Assembly (NCBI GenBank): GCA_903876685.1
Contig: CAIRBC010000458.1
Coordinates: 1-34,000, forward strand
Length of the DNA: 34,000 nucleotides
Source: an uncultured Nitrosomonadales bacterium
Lineage (GTDB): Bacteria; Pseudomonadota; Gammaproteobacteria; Burkholderiales; Gallionellaceae
Reading direction: 5' to 3'
Part shown: in pieces, positions 18,984 to 30,691 of the stretch
Layout: every line of letters begins with the position of its first letter
How positions within the stretch are numbered: position 1 is the first letter of the stretch
Program-made: the position numbers and the translations under genes
Notes under the pieces: generated by a model
Seen by the model: the letters and a program-made list of their open reading frames with translations, nothing else
Database searches by the model: none
What the model was told of the DNA's origin: nothing

Positions 18984-20525
18984 TTAATAGACTGCCGTGG
19001 ACTTGAATTTTACGATTGCCTCATTCAGCAACTTTTCATTGTCTGCATTCAGGTCTTTGGTAGACTCAATCGCATCAATTAAAGGCTTGTTACTTGATTT
19101 CAGATAGGCATGCAATGCTGATTCAAAGGCAAGCGCTTTAGGAACAGAAATATCGTCGAAGAAACCCTTGTTGACTGAAAACAGCGTGACAGCCATTTCT
19201 GCAACAGACAACGGTGCATATTGCAACTGCTTCATTAACTCTGTAACCATCCGCCCACGTTCCAATTGCTTGCGTGTTGCTTCATCCAGATCCGAAGCAA
19301 ATTGCGCAAAAGCCGCCAATTCACGATACTGTGCAAGAGCAAGACGTACACCACCACCCAGTTTCTTGATAACCTTGGTTTGCGCCGCACCGCCTACTCT
19401 AGACACCGACACCCCTGCGTTAATTGCCGGACGTATCCCTGCATTGAACAGATCTGATTCAAGAAATATCTGACCATCGGTAATTGAAATCACATTGGTC
19501 GGTACAAAGGCAGATACGTCACCCGCCTGAGTTTCGATAATTGGCAGAGCTGTCAATGAGCCCGTCTTGCCTTTCACCTCACCCTTGGTGAAACTCTCAA
19601 CATAATCTGCGTTCACTCTAGCTGCACGTTCCAACAGACGGGAGTGCAAATAGAAAACATCGCCTGGATAAGCTTCGCGACCAGGTGGTCTACGAAGCAA
19701 CAAGGAAATCTGACGATAGGCCCAAGCTTGCTTGGTAAGGTCATCATATACGATAAGAGCATCCTGACCACGATCACGGAAATACTCACCCATCGTACAA
19801 CCTGCATAGGGTGCAAGAAACTGCATTGCCGCCGAATCTGATGCAGTCGCCGCCACTACAATGGTATATCCCAAAGCGCCATGCTCTTCAAGTTTGCGCA
19901 CTACGTTTGCGATATTTGAGGCCTTCTGACCAATAGCAACATAAACGCAGGTCATGTTTTGACCTTTTTGATTGATAATCGCGTCTACGGCCACCGCTGT
20001 TTTCCCGGTTTGGCGATCGCCAATAATCAATTCCCGCTGACCTCTGCCAATCGGTACCATTGAGTCAATCGCTTTCAAGCCTGTTTGTACTGGCTGATCT
20101 ACGGATTTACGTGCAATAACACCTGGCGCCACTTTTTCAATTTTGTCGGTCATCTTTGCATTTACCGGACCTTTACCATCTATAGGCTGACCCAGCGCAT
20201 TGACTACTCGACCACACAATTCAGGACCTACCGGCACTTCCAGAATACGTCCTGTACACTTGACTGTATCTCCTTCGGTGATGTGCTCATATTCACCTAG
20301 CACAACGGCTCCTATGGAATCTCGCTCAAGATTCAGCGCAAGGCCAAACGTATTGCCTGGAAATTCCAACATCTCACCTTGCATCACGTCAGATAGACCA
20401 TGTACACGAACAATACCGTCAGTCACGCTAATTACAGTACCTTCGGTGCGCGCCTGAGTCAGAGCCTCAAAATTATCGATTCGGCTGCGAATTAAACTGC
20501 TTATTTCAGAAGGGTTGAGCTTCAT
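18984..20525 (-). CDS. atpA: F1 ATP synthase alpha subunit
   Basis: This is the non-catalytic nucleotide-binding subunit of F1. The Walker A motif GDRQTGKT has Lys175, the same number as in E. coli. The segment [20 protein letters not shown] contains the arginine that reaches into the beta catalytic site. The N-terminal end ([20 protein letters not shown]) binds the delta subunit. With 513 residues it matches the E. coli length. It follows atpH by 30 bp and precedes atpG by 13 bp. Confidence 0.98.
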   Translation of the reverse strand: MKLNPSEISSLIRSRIDNFEALTQARTEGTVISVTDGIVRVHGLSDVMQGEMLEFPGNTFGLALNLERDSIGAVVLGEYEHITEGDTVKCTGRILEVPVGPELCGRVVNALGQPIDGKGPVNAKMTDKIEKVAPGVIARKSVDQPVQTGLKAIDSMVPIGRGQRELIIGDRQTGKTAVAVDAIINQKGQNMTCVYVAIGQKASNIANVVRKLEEHGALGYTIVVAATASDSAAMQFLAPYAGCTMGEYFRDRGQDALIVYDDLTKQAWAYRQISLLLRRPPGREAYPGDVFYLHSRLLERAARVNADYVESFTKGEVKGKTGSLTALPIIETQAGDVSAFVPTNVISITDGQIFLESDLFNAGIRPAINAGVSVSRVGGAAQTKVIKKLGGGVRLALAQYRELAAFAQFASDLDEATRKQLERGRMVTELMKQLQYAPLSVAEMAVTLFSVNKGFFDDISVPKALAFESALHAYLKSSNKPLIDAIESTKDLNADNEKLLNEAIVKFKSTAVY

Positions 20526-20555
20526 CTAAATTTCCTTATCTTGATAAATCTATTA

Positions 20556-21089
20556 TCAGGCCAGGGCGTTTGCCATCTCGCCAAGACGGGTGCGCGCCGA
20601 ACCATCGATCACCTTATCACCGGCGCGTATCACTATCCCGCCCAGTAACTCTTTGTTGATTTTGCAAACGAGCTTTATTTTGCGACCCATGCGCACTTTC
20701 AACGTGTCTGCAATTTTTTCCTGTTGTGCATCTGTCAGCTCGAAAGCACTGTCAACAACTACATTGATGGTTTTTTCAGCTTCAGCTCTCAAACTCTCAA
20801 AGATGGCGGCAATTTCAGGACATACCAACAATCTCTGATTATCTACAACCGCCTTGATGAAATTATGTTGCTGTGTATTTGCCAAGCTGCCAAGCAGACC
20901 CGCCATCAGGCTTTCCAGTTGTTTCTTGGAAACTCTGGGGCTTGTTATAACAGATCTGATTTCGTTATTACAGACATATTCGGCGAGCACTACTAACATT
21001 TCTGCCCACCCTTTTAGGTCTGTCTGCTTTTGCGCTTCCTCAAAAGCAGCCTGTGCGTATGGCCGTGCAATAGTGATATTTTCGGACAT
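20556..21089 (-). CDS. atpH: F1 ATP synthase delta subunit
   Basis: Delta (OSCP-like) fixes the peripheral stalk b subunits to the top of alpha3beta3. The six-helix N-terminal domain covers about residues 1-105 (ARPYAQAAFEEAQKQTDLKG). The C-terminal part has the family motif EKIADTLKVRMGRKIKLVCK, then GGIVIRAGDKVIDGSARTRL near the end. At 177 residues it is standard. It begins 5 bp after the atpF stop, so the pair is likely translationally coupled. Confidence 0.96.
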   Translation of the reverse strand: MSENITIARPYAQAAFEEAQKQTDLKGWAEMLVVLAEYVCNNEIRSVITSPRVSKKQLESLMAGLLGSLANTQQHNFIKAVVDNQRLLVCPEIAAIFESLRAEAEKTINVVVDSAFELTDAQQEKIADTLKVRMGRKIKLVCKINKELLGGIVIRAGDKVIDGSARTRLGEMANALA

Positions 21090-21094
21090 GGCGA

Positions 21095-21565
21095 TCAGAT
21101 TTCCGAGACCAATTTGTCGAGCAGGTCACTATGAGCGTTGGCATCAATTTCTCGACCCAGAATCTTGCTCGCACCAGCCAGTGCGATTGCAGAAACCTGC
21201 GTGCGCAATTGTTCCCTTGCACGAAACACTTCCTGATCAATTTCAGCTTTTGCGCCTACAATAATACGGTCACCTTCTACCTTGGCTTTCGCTTTGGCAT
21301 CTTCGACTATTTCTATTGCGCGCTTTTCACCATTGTTAACGATTTCACCTGCTTTTTCCTTCGCTTCGCGCAGAATTTCTGCTGAACGCTTGGCTGCAAG
21401 CTCCAGGTCATGTTTTGCACGATCAGCATCTGCCAAGCCATCAGCAATTTGCTTTTTCCGTTGTTCCAGCGCTGCCACGATTGGCGGCCAAACAAACGCC
21501 ATGCAGAACCACACAAACAGTGCAAACATGATCGTTTGAGCTAGAAGAGTTGCATTGATATTCAT
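21095..21565 (-). CDS. atpF: Fo ATP synthase b subunit
   Basis: This is the peripheral stalk subunit. One N-terminal membrane helix (about residues 8-27, [20 protein letters not shown]) is followed by a long charged amphipathic coiled coil (about 30-135, rich in A, E, K and R). The C-terminal stretch ([20 protein letters not shown]) binds delta. It has 156 residues, the same as E. coli b. Only one b gene is present, so the stalk should be a bb homodimer. The 43-bp gap to atpE contains nothing I can name. Confidence 0.96.
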   Translation of the reverse strand: MNINATLLAQTIMFALFVWFCMAFVWPPIVAALEQRKKQIADGLADADRAKHDLELAAKRSAEILREAKEKAGEIVNNGEKRAIEIVEDAKAKAKVEGDRIIVGAKAEIDQEVFRAREQLRTQVSAIALAGASKILGREIDANAHSDLLDKLVSEI

Positions 21566-21608
21566 GCAGGCTACCTTTCCTTAGTTATACGTGGCCGCTT
21601 TTAGAGAA

Positions 21609-21851
<243 letters not shown>

Positions 21852-21882
21852 TTAGTTCTCCTATTGATAAAGTTTAGTGATT

Positions 21883-23195
<1,313 letters not shown>

Positions 23196-24086
23196 TTATT
23201 GATTATTTGCTTCCATTTTATCGTTGCTTAGGGGTGCAATTTTCAGTTTAGCGATCAATTCATCCAGGGAATCATGATTTGCGTACTCAATAATCAACTT
23301 TCCACTTTCTTTCGCTCCCTGCTTAATTTCTACTTTTGTCCCGAGAAATGCACTCACTTCTTCTTGTAAACGTTGAGTATCCCTATTTATTTTAGGTTCT
23401 TTTTTAGGTTTATCCGGATCAGTAGCCTGTTTATTTACCAACTTTTCAGCTTCCCTAACTGAAAGTCCTTCCAGTATGATTTTATTCGCAAGCATTACCT
23501 GCTGAGCATTATCCAAAGATAACAAAGCTCTGGCATGTCCCATATCCAATTTATTTTCCATCAACATATTTTGCACGGTTACTGGCAATTTTAGCAGCCT
23601 GAGCAAGTTACTGGCTGCACTGCGAGAGCGACCAACGGCATCAGCCGCTACCTGATGAGTCATTTGAAATTCATCTATCAATCGTTGAATACCAGTTGCT
23701 TCTTCAAGTGGATTTAGATTCTCGCGCTGAATATTTTCAATCAACGCCATCGCTAGTGCTGCATTATCGGGTACGCTTCGTACCAATACCGGTACATGGC
23801 TCAAACCAGCTATTCGAGCAGCACGCCATCGTCTTTCACCTGCAATGATTTCGTAACTTTTATCTTCCAGTTGTCGAACCAGTATCGGTTGTATTATTCC
23901 CTGAGCCTTGATTGAAGACGCAAGATCATTTAAAGATGCTTCATCCATATGAGAACGTGGCTGATACTTGCCCGGTTTAAGCAGCTCTACGTTTAAATCG
24001 CGCATTACTTCATCTTTCTCACTGTCTCCACCAGACAATAAGGCATCCAAACCGCGCCCTAATCCTTTATTTAACTTCGTCACCAT
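23196..24086 (-). CDS. parB: Chromosome partitioning protein ParB (Spo0J family)
   Basis: ParB binds parS and loads as a CTP-dependent sliding clamp that directs ParA and SMC to the origin region. The N-terminal KLNKGLGRGLDALLSG is the ParA-stimulating segment. The CTP-binding motif GERRWRAA (residues 83-90) and ENIQRENLNPLEEA follow. The parS-binding helix-turn-helix lies at about 143-165 (THQVAADAVGRSRSAASNLL). I place the start at ATG 24086 because AAGGA lies 6 bp upstream; this gives 296 residues beginning MVTKLNKGLG. The two parS sites in this window are its obvious targets, and one overlaps the promoter of this operon. Confidence 0.97.
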   Translation of the reverse strand: MVTKLNKGLGRGLDALLSGGDSEKDEVMRDLNVELLKPGKYQPRSHMDEASLNDLASSIKAQGIIQPILVRQLEDKSYEIIAGERRWRAARIAGLSHVPVLVRSVPDNAALAMALIENIQRENLNPLEEATGIQRLIDEFQMTHQVAADAVGRSRSAASNLLRLLKLPVTVQNMLMENKLDMGHARALLSLDNAQQVMLANKIILEGLSVREAEKLVNKQATDPDKPKKEPKINRDTQRLQEEVSAFLGTKVEIKQGAKESGKLIIEYANHDSLDELIAKLKIAPLSNDKMEANNQ

Positions 24087-24099
24087 ATCAGTTCCTTTC

Positions 24100-24882
24100 T
24101 TACACCGCTGCAACAGGTTGCACTGCATTATTCAACAGTTCACCAGCCAAAGCCAGATATGCCTGCGTTCCTTTAGATAATTTATCATGATATAAAGCAG
24201 GAACCCCAAAGCTGGGGGCTTCAGCCAGTCGAATATTTCGTGGAATGACGGTACGATAAACCTTGTTACCAAAATGTTCCAAAAGCTGGTCTGAAACCTG
24301 TTGCGCCAGTGAATTTCTTGGATCGAACATGGTTCGCAACAAACCTTCAATTTCCAAATCGGGATTCATTTTTGCTCGAACTTTTCTAATGGTATTCACT
24401 AAATCACTCAATCCTTCCAAAGCATAGTATTCACATTGCATAGGTATCATGACAGATTTTGCTGCACATAAGCCGTTTAGTGTCAATAAATTCAATGCTG
24501 GAGGGCAATCGATCAGTATATATTCATAATCTGACTCCACAGACTTCAAGGCTTCTTGTAATCTACCTTCACGATTCGGCATATCTACCAATTCTACTTC
24601 AGCTCCTGCCAGATCTCTGTTCGCTGGAAGCAAATCATATTTACCTGGATTTGATTGAACCCTGACTTCTCTTATTGTTTTGCTACCCAGAAGCACATGA
24701 TATACCGTAGCTTGCAAGTCACGCTTATCGATGCCACTACCCATGGTTGCGTTTCCTTGTGGATCTAAATCTATCAGCAGTACACGCTGTTTAACCGCTG
24801 CCAGGCTGGCTGCCAAATTTACAGCCGTGGTAGTCTTCCCTACCCCGCCTTTCTGATTCGTTACCGCAAGTACTTTAGTCAT
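24100..24882 (-). CDS. parA: Chromosome partitioning ATPase ParA (Soj family)
   Basis: ParA is a dimerising, DNA-binding ATPase that moves ParB-parS complexes. The deviant Walker A motif is KGGVGKTT (residues 11-18) with the signature Lys11 and Lys16. The Walker A' segment (LLIDLDPQGNATMG) and the Walker B segment (YILIDCPPALNLLTLNGLCA) follow. At 260 residues with no N-terminal regulatory helix-turn-helix it is the chromosomal type. Its ATG overlaps the rsmG stop by 4 bases (ATGA), so translation is coupled to rsmG. parB follows after 13 bp. Confidence 0.97.
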   Translation of the reverse strand: MTKVLAVTNQKGGVGKTTTAVNLAASLAAVKQRVLLIDLDPQGNATMGSGIDKRDLQATVYHVLLGSKTIREVRVQSNPGKYDLLPANRDLAGAEVELVDMPNREGRLQEALKSVESDYEYILIDCPPALNLLTLNGLCAAKSVMIPMQCEYYALEGLSDLVNTIRKVRAKMNPDLEIEGLLRTMFDPRNSLAQQVSDQLLEHFGNKVYRTVIPRNIRLAEAPSFGVPALYHDKLSKGTQAYLALAGELLNNAVQPVAAV

Positions 24883-25508
24883 ATTCCTTCACTCCTCTCG
24901 CATGATGCAATAACCAGACTTCGAGCCGCATTAACACCCGGCACCTGTAATGGTACAACTCGCTCAATCCGGCATCCGTTTGGCACTTCAGCCAATTCTT
25001 GTTGAGGTGCACCCTTCATTGCCACCCAACGTCCCTGTTTTGAGATCAGATGACGGCTACAATTTATAAAATCCCCCAGTTCGCTAAACGCCCTTGATAT
25101 AATTCCGTCAAAAACTTCCGTTGGTTGCCATATTTCCACTCTTGCGCAATGCACTACAATATTGTTTAACTTTAAATCTATAATCGCCTGTTGTACAAAA
25201 CTTGTCTTTTTACTATTGCTATCAATTAAACTAAAGTGCCAATCAGGCTGAGCAATTGCCAGCACAATTCCAGGCAAACCCGCTCCAGTACCAACATCCA
25301 GCCATCTTCCATCCCACAGGTGCTTTAGTACCGCCAGATTGTCCAATAAATGATGACTAATCATTTTCTGAGGATCGCGTATGGCTGTCAGGTTATAAAC
25401 CCTGTTCCATTTATGCAACAATTCAATATATTGCTCTAGTTGTAATATAGCTTTTTCATTCAAAGAAATCTCTAATAGCTCAATACCGTGTCGCAATTCA
25501 TTCTTCAT
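24879..25508 (-). CDS. rsmG: 16S rRNA (guanine527-N7)-methyltransferase
   Basis: RsmG (formerly GidB) makes m7G527 in the 530 loop of 16S rRNA; its loss gives low-level streptomycin resistance in other bacteria. The SAM-binding motif is WLDVGTGAGLPGIVLAIAQP followed by LIDSNSKKTSFVQQ. The N-terminal LLHKWNRVYNLTAIRDPQKM is typical. It has 209 residues. It begins 2 bp after the mnmG stop and overlaps parA by 4 bases. Confidence 0.97.
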   Translation of the reverse strand: MKNELRHGIELLEISLNEKAILQLEQYIELLHKWNRVYNLTAIRDPQKMISHHLLDNLAVLKHLWDGRWLDVGTGAGLPGIVLAIAQPDWHFSLIDSNSKKTSFVQQAIIDLKLNNIVVHCARVEIWQPTEVFDGIISRAFSELGDFINCSRHLISKQGRWVAMKGAPQQELAEVPNGCRIERVVPLQVPGVNAARSLVIASCERSEGI

Positions 25509-25510
25509 GC

Positions 25511-27406
25511 TTATACACTTTTTTGAATTTCTTCATTAAATCCCTTTTTGATGTATACCAGTAACAAGGATATTGCTGCGGGTGTTATACCCGAAATACG
25601 TGCGGCTTGACCAATGGTTTGCGGCTTATACTTATTTAGCTTCTGCTGAACTTCAATAGACAAACCTCGAACCAGAAAATAATCAATATCACTGGGCAAT
25701 TCAAATGTTTCATGTTGATTGCTTCGTAAAATCTCAGTGTGCTGTCTTTCGATATACCCCTGATATTTAGCTTGAATTTCCACTTGCTCTGCCACTTTAG
25801 CGTCGATTTCACCCGTATAAGCTTCAGGTAAGGTCATCAATCCCGAGTAATCTACGCCAGGTCTACGCAATAATTCAAGTAATGAATACTCACGCTCTAT
25901 CGGTGCACCCAAAACTTCTATGGAAATTTCTGCTGGTAAAATTCTAGGGTTAACCCAGGTATTTTTCAGACGTTCCTGTTCTTTAGTTATTGCCTCGCGT
26001 TTTTTTTCAAATGCTGACCAGCGTTGTTCATCAACGATACCAAACTTACGGCCAATTTCGGTTAATCTTAGATCTGCATTATCTTCGCGCAATTGCAGGC
26101 GATATTCAGCTCTACTGGTAAACATCCTGTATGGCTCAGTCACTCCGTGTGTAATCAAGTCGTCAACCATCACACCTAGATAGGCTTCATTTCGTAATGG
26201 ACTCCAGGAATCACATCCTTTTACCTGAAGCGCTGCATTGAGACCAGCCAGTAAACCTTGAGCAGCGGCTTCTTCATAACCCGTTGTCCCATTTATTTGA
26301 CCAGCAAAAAATAATCCACCAATATATTTTGATTCGAGAGAATTTTTCAGGCCATGAGGGTTGTAATAGTCATACTCGATTGAATATCCGGGTCGAATTA
26401 TATGTGCATTTTCCAATCCCTTCATGGAACGTACCAAGTCTACTTGAACATCAAATGGTAAACTTGTTGATATTCCATTTGGATAAATTTCGTTTGTAGT
26501 TAAACCCTCCGGCTCCAAATATATCTGATGAGAGGGTTTATCTGAAAAACGATGTATTTTATCTTCAATTGATGGACAATATCTTGGTCCTACTCCCTTG
26601 ATTACCCCGGTATATAATGGGGAGCGGTCTAGTCCTTTACGTATAATCTCATGTGTTTTTTGATTGGTTTCCGTTATCCAGCAAGATACTTGTTTTGGAT
26701 GCAGGGTTGAACTACCCATGAATGAAAATACTGGAACTGGATTGTCGCCTGGTTGCTCTGTAATGGACGAATAGTCTATACTCCGACCATCAATACGAGG
26801 AGGCGTACCTGTTTTAAGACGACCTACAGGTAAGTTCAAATCTCGTAATTTATTAGCAAGCATGATTGATGGCGGATCCCCTGCTCTACCTGCCGGGTAA
26901 TTTGACATTCCCACATGAATCAATCCTGACAAAAAAGTACCTGCTGTCAGCACTATTGTCTTTGCGCTAAAACGTAGACCTAAATTTGTAACCACCCCAT
27001 AAACACGTTCTTGATCTATTAATACATCATCTACTGCTTGCTGAAATAACCATAGATTTTCTTGATTTTCAAGTCGCCTTCTAATTGCTTGCTTATAAAG
27101 CAATCGATCCGCCTGAGCACGAGTTGCACGTACAGCGGAACCCTTACTGGAATTTAGTATACGAAACTGAATTCCACTTTCATCTGCGGCTAGAGCCATT
27201 GCTCCGCCTAGAGCATCAATTTCTCTGACTAAATGACCTTTACCAATTCCTCCTATAGAAGGATTACATGACATCTGTCCAAGAGTTTCAATATTATGGC
27301 TTAACAATAATGTTTTGCAGCCTGCTCTAGCACTAACAAGTGCAGCCTCTGTGCCTGCATGTCCACCACCAACCACTATTACATCAAATATTCCGGAGAA
27401 ATTCAT
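25511..27406 (-). CDS. mnmG: tRNA uridine-5-carboxymethylaminomethyl modification enzyme, FAD subunit
   Basis: MnmG (GidA) works with MnmE to place the cmnm5 group on U34 of certain tRNAs. The FAD-binding Rossmann motif is [20 protein letters not shown] (residues 9-28). The next family block is [20 protein letters not shown]. MnmG signatures [19 protein letters not shown] and [20 protein letters not shown] are present. The C-terminal helical domain ends with [20 protein letters not shown]. It has 631 residues. It is the first gene of the mnmG-rsmG-parAB-atp operon, and a promoter overlapping parS lies upstream. Confidence 0.98.
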   Translation of the reverse strand: MNFSGIFDVIVVGGGHAGTEAALVSARAGCKTLLLSHNIETLGQMSCNPSIGGIGKGHLVREIDALGGAMALAADESGIQFRILNSSKGSAVRATRAQADRLLYKQAIRRRLENQENLWLFQQAVDDVLIDQERVYGVVTNLGLRFSAKTIVLTAGTFLSGLIHVGMSNYPAGRAGDPPSIMLANKLRDLNLPVGRLKTGTPPRIDGRSIDYSSITEQPGDNPVPVFSFMGSSTLHPKQVSCWITETNQKTHEIIRKGLDRSPLYTGVIKGVGPRYCPSIEDKIHRFSDKPSHQIYLEPEGLTTNEIYPNGISTSLPFDVQVDLVRSMKGLENAHIIRPGYSIEYDYYNPHGLKNSLESKYIGGLFFAGQINGTTGYEEAAAQGLLAGLNAALQVKGCDSWSPLRNEAYLGVMVDDLITHGVTEPYRMFTSRAEYRLQLREDNADLRLTEIGRKFGIVDEQRWSAFEKKREAITKEQERLKNTWVNPRILPAEISIEVLGAPIEREYSLLELLRRPGVDYSGLMTLPEAYTGEIDAKVAEQVEIQAKYQGYIERQHTEILRSNQHETFELPSDIDYFLVRGLSIEVQQKLNKYKPQTIGQAARISGITPAAISLLLVYIKKGFNEEIQKSV

Positions 27407-27473
27407 TTTTATGCGCTCGTAAATGGACGCGCATCATACATCAGCAAGTCCGTATTTCCTAATTCATAGGGAA

Positions 27474-27502
27474 ATTATATGTTTCACGTGAAACATTTTA
27501 AA
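27474..27502 (-). promoter_or_regulatory. Putative sigma70 promoter of the mnmG-parAB-atp operon, overlapping parS
   Basis: On the minus strand a perfect TATAAT (-10) occupies 27474-27479. With a 17-bp spacer the -35 is TTTAAA (27497-27502, four of six matches). The predicted start near 27467 leaves a leader of about 60 bases before mnmG. The 16-bp parS (27480-27495) fills almost the whole spacer, so bound ParB should block RNA polymerase. The promoter is inferred from sequence only. Confidence 0.55.
27480..27495. promoter_or_regulatory. parS centromere site (left)
   Basis: TGTTTCACGTGAAACA is a perfect 16-bp palindrome identical to the chromosomal parS consensus recognised by Spo0J/ParB proteins. 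It lies in the 96-bp gap between mnmE and mnmG, 8 bp after the mnmE stop, and about 3.4 kb from its cognate parB gene. An identical copy lies after dnaN. Confidence 0.95.
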
Positions 27503-28843
27503 TTATTTGCCGATGCAAAATTTAATAAAAATTTCTCCTAATAAATCATCAGATGTATATTCACCGGTTATTTGATTGAGAGCTTGTTGTGAAGATCTTA
27601 ATTCTTCAGCAAAGAATTCAATATTGCAAATCACATTAGATGCGTTCTCAAAATGCTTCCGTGCCTGTTCCAAGGCAATTAAATGACGCTCTCTAGCCAT
27701 AAAGCAGCCACTTTCTAAATCGCGCCAACCAACCAATTTCAAAATGACGTTAAGTAAATGATCCACACCTGCTCCTGTTTTTGCTGAAACAAAAACATGG
27801 TTATCGTCTGATGATTTTGATTGTTCTAATGAAATTAGATCAGATTTGTTATGCACAATTAAACGTGGAATTCCATCAGGAATATTTTGTAAAATATCAA
27901 CATCATTAATCATTAATCCCAGTGAGGCATCAATGATGAGCAAAACTAAGTCTGACTTAGAAATCATCTGTTTAGCTCGTTGTATTCCCATTAATTCGAT
28001 AGGATCGTCGGTATTTCGCAAACCGGCTGTGTCAAAAAAATGTAAAGTAACGCCCTTAATTTGTATATCCTGTTTGATAACATCTCGTGTAGTACCGTGA
28101 ATATCACTTACCAAGGCAATATCATCACCTGCAATTCGATTAAGAAGACTGGATTTACCAACATTAGTTTGACCTGCAATGGCGATATGTGCTCCTTCTC
28201 GCAATAACGACCCTTGCTTGGATTGATCCAGTACCCGTTGCAAACATTGCTGTAAATTATTTAATAAAAATAACAGGTGTTGAGTATTTATTTGATCTAG
28301 ATCTTCTTCAGGAAAATCAAGTATAGACTCAACTAGTACACGTAGATTAATCAGATCATTGAGCAAACTACGAATTTGTAGAGAAAATTCACCTGTTAAT
28401 GACCTGATTGAAGATCGTGCTGCTTCAGTAGTATTAGCTTCAATAAGGTCAGCAATACCTTCTGCCTGAACAAGATCGAGCTTGTTGTTTAAAAAAGCCC
28501 GTAAGGTAAATTCACCAGGTTCTGCGAGTCTTGCTCCAAGCGTTAAACAACGATCAATAAGAATTTTCTGAATTGCAATACCACCATGACCCTGTAATTC
28601 AAGTATATCTTCACCCGTGTACGAATGCGGGGTTGGAAAAAAAATGGCTATACCTTTGTCCAAAATTGAACCATTTATATCCAAAAAATTAGAATAATTT
28701 GCAACCTTTGATTCAGGTACTTTACCCAATATTTCAACAGCAATAGTTTTACTAAGAATGCCAGATATTCTTATAACACCTATTGCACCTCGCCCTTGTG
28801 CTGTTGAAATAGCAACAATAGTATCAGCGTTTAACTGTGACAT
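27503..28843 (-). CDS. mnmE: tRNA modification GTPase MnmE
   Basis: MnmE (TrmE) is the GTPase partner of MnmG in cmnm5U34 tRNA modification. The N-terminal formyl-THF-binding domain (about 1-118, DTIVAISTAQGRGAIGVIRI) is followed by helical and G domains. G motifs: G1 GQTNVGKSS (Lys230), G2 GTTRDVI, G3 DTAGLRNTDD and G4 HNKSDL. The C-terminal CIGK carries the conserved Cys443. I start it at ATG 28843 (446 residues), giving the family start MSQLNADTIVAIST; the reading frame extends eight codons further to a GTG. It overlaps the yidC 3' end by 20 bases, which suggests translational coupling. Confidence 0.97.
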   Translation of the reverse strand: MSQLNADTIVAISTAQGRGAIGVIRISGILSKTIAVEILGKVPESKVANYSNFLDINGSILDKGIAIFFPTPHSYTGEDILELQGHGGIAIQKILIDRCLTLGARLAEPGEFTLRAFLNNKLDLVQAEGIADLIEANTTEAARSSIRSLTGEFSLQIRSLLNDLINLRVLVESILDFPEEDLDQINTQHLLFLLNNLQQCLQRVLDQSKQGSLLREGAHIAIAGQTNVGKSSLLNRIAGDDIALVSDIHGTTRDVIKQDIQIKGVTLHFFDTAGLRNTDDPIELMGIQRAKQMISKSDLVLLIIDASLGLMINDVDILQNIPDGIPRLIVHNKSDLISLEQSKSSDDNHVFVSAKTGAGVDHLLNVILKLVGWRDLESGCFMARERHLIALEQARKHFENASNVICNIEFFAEELRSSQQALNQITGEYTSDDLLGEIFIKFCIGK

Positions 28844-30467
28844 CCTTATTCTCAACTTCTGCAGCACGAGTTATATACCACTGCTGAGTAATAGAAAGAA
28901 TATTATTTACAATTGAGTAAAGAACTAAACCAGCGGGAAAGAAAAAGAATATAACGCTAAAGGCAATTGGCATAATTTGCATAACCTTGGCTTGTATAGG
29001 ATCAGGTGGTTTGGGATTCAAACGCATCTGTATAATCATGCTGGCACCCATTATCAATGGCAAAATATAATATGGATCAGCTGCTGACAAATCGGTAATC
29101 CAACCAAAAAATGGTGCATAGCGCATTTCGACACTAGCCAAGATAGCCCAATATAAAGCGATAAAAACCGGTATTTGTACCAACACGGGTAAACATCCAC
29201 CTAAAGGGTTTATTTTTTCAACTTTATAAAGATCCATCATGGCTCGATTAAGTTTCTCGCGATCGGTGCCACATTGCTGTTTAATCTTTTCTAATTTTGG
29301 CGCAACTAAACGCATTTTTGCCATAGAACGATAACTAGCTGCAGATAAGGGAAAGAATATCAGTTTAATTAGCAGTGTAAGTAAAATTATTGAAACACCC
29401 CAGTTATGCGTCCAATCATGAAAAAGTGCCATTACCCAAAACAATGGAACTGAAAGTATAGTTAGCCATCCATAATCAACAGTCAGTCCAAGACCTGGAG
29501 CAATGTTATCAAGATCCTTGAAGGTAGGGCCTACATAAAGTGAGGTGCCCATATTAGATCTTTGTCCGGGATTAATGGTCAGCTCTGATAAAATTACTCC
29601 CACTGCATATGAATCAATCCCGACCTTACGCGTAAAATATTCGCGACCAGTTTTTTCTTTAGGTAACCATGCTGCAACAAAATAGTGTTGCAAAATACCA
29701 ATCCATCCATCATCAGCCGTCTTGGGATAATCTACTTTATCTTTGGCAATTTGCTGAAACTCTACTTTTTTAAATTTTTCCTTATCGGTATAAACAGCTG
29801 CCCCTATATAGGTAGGTAAAAATCTTGAAGTTCCTGCCAAAGGGGCACTATCGCGAATTAACTGAAAATAACTACTAGTTACAACCGGTTGAATTCCTGA
29901 ATTTTCAAATTCGTAATTAATATCAATCAGATAACTTCCCTTATGAAAAGTAATGATTTTTGTAATATTTAAGGGAGATTTAACGGCCGGTGTTAACTTG
30001 ACTTGTAATTGTTCCTGATGGGTAGTTAATTCATACTTATCAATTTCTGAAATAAATTGACTGTTATGATTAGGTAGTCCCAAGCCTAGTAAACCACTTT
30101 GAGCAACATAATTATGAGTATTTACGCCACGTTCAAAAATAATAAGGGATTTATTTTTATCAGTACCATCTGGATGCTTAAGTAAAGCCAAGTGTGTAAT
30201 GTCACCACCTTGCGTACTAATTTCAGCTTCAAGAAAATCCGTCTTTACATGGATGGTTTTTCCTTCAACAGTCTGAACAGACTGTTGATCTACCACTGGT
30301 GTGGTCTTAACCAGATTTTCAGTGGTTTGCGGTTTAGAAGCTTTTTCTGAGGTACTAGCATTTTGTTGATTATATAATTCAGGATGTTCATGGCGCTGCC
30401 ATCCATCCCAAACCAGACCTAAAGAAAATACAAATATTAAAAACAAAAACAACCTTTGAAAGTCCAT
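28824..30467 (-). CDS. yidC: Membrane protein insertase YidC
   Basis: YidC inserts and folds inner-membrane proteins, including subunits a and c of the ATP synthase encoded nearby. The first membrane helix is at about residues 5-22 (RLFLFLIFVFSLGLVWDG). A large periplasmic domain (about 60-340) follows, then the five-helix core (from about 345). The groove arginine lies in AASYRSMAKMRLVAPKLEKI. The cytoplasmic hairpin ends at NPLGGCLPVLVQIPVFIALY, a family hallmark. Length is 547 residues, as for Gram-negative YidC. It begins 14 bp after yidD. GC content is markedly lower than in the left half of the window. Confidence 0.98.
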   Translation of the reverse strand: MDFQRLFLFLIFVFSLGLVWDGWQRHEHPELYNQQNASTSEKASKPQTTENLVKTTPVVDQQSVQTVEGKTIHVKTDFLEAEISTQGGDITHLALLKHPDGTDKNKSLIIFERGVNTHNYVAQSGLLGLGLPNHNSQFISEIDKYELTTHQEQLQVKLTPAVKSPLNITKIITFHKGSYLIDINYEFENSGIQPVVTSSYFQLIRDSAPLAGTSRFLPTYIGAAVYTDKEKFKKVEFQQIAKDKVDYPKTADDGWIGILQHYFVAAWLPKEKTGREYFTRKVGIDSYAVGVILSELTINPGQRSNMGTSLYVGPTFKDLDNIAPGLGLTVDYGWLTILSVPLFWVMALFHDWTHNWGVSIILLTLLIKLIFFPLSAASYRSMAKMRLVAPKLEKIKQQCGTDREKLNRAMMDLYKVEKINPLGGCLPVLVQIPVFIALYWAILASVEMRYAPFFGWITDLSAADPYYILPLIMGASMIIQMRLNPKPPDPIQAKVMQIMPIAFSVIFFFFPAGLVLYSIVNNILSITQQWYITRAAEVENKDVTVKR

Positions 30468-30481
30468 ATTAATACCTGAAG

Positions 30482-30691
30482 TTATGGTGCGGGATCAAAT
30501 CCTCCGGGGTTCCAGGGATTACATCGCAAAATTCGTTTAATACCTAACCACCCCCCCACTAATACACCATGCTTTGTAACTGTTTCACAGGCATATTGGG
30601 AACAAGTTGGTGTAAATCTACATGAAGGAGGTGAAATTGGGCTTATAAAATACTGATAGAAAAGAATTAATTTAATTATGAGTTGACGCAA
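30482..30691 (-). CDS. yidD: Membrane protein insertion efficiency factor YidD
   Basis: YidD is a small, membrane-associated helper of YidC-dependent insertion. Its 69 residues include the family core ISPPSCRFTPTCSQYACETV, with conserved cysteines, and LGIKRILRCNPWNPGGFDP. The start is a TTG at 30691, inside the end of rnpA (16-base overlap), with GAGAAG just upstream. I see no usable ATG, and the resulting [18 protein letters not shown] matches the normal family start. The rare start codon and overlap suggest low, coupled expression. Confidence 0.95.
   Translation of the reverse strand: MRQLIIKLILFYQYFISPISPPSCRFTPTCSQYACETVTKHGVLVGGWLGIKRILRCNPWNPGGFDPAP

Noticed and set aside
18459-19082. 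207-codon plus-strand open frame antisense to atpG
   Set aside because: It lies fully over the clear atpG and atpA ends, has no recognisable protein features and no ribosome-binding site; it is a shadow of codon bias.
30581-30589. TGTTTCACA in yidD, a parS half-site
   Set aside because: The other palindrome arm is missing and the site is inside coding sequence.
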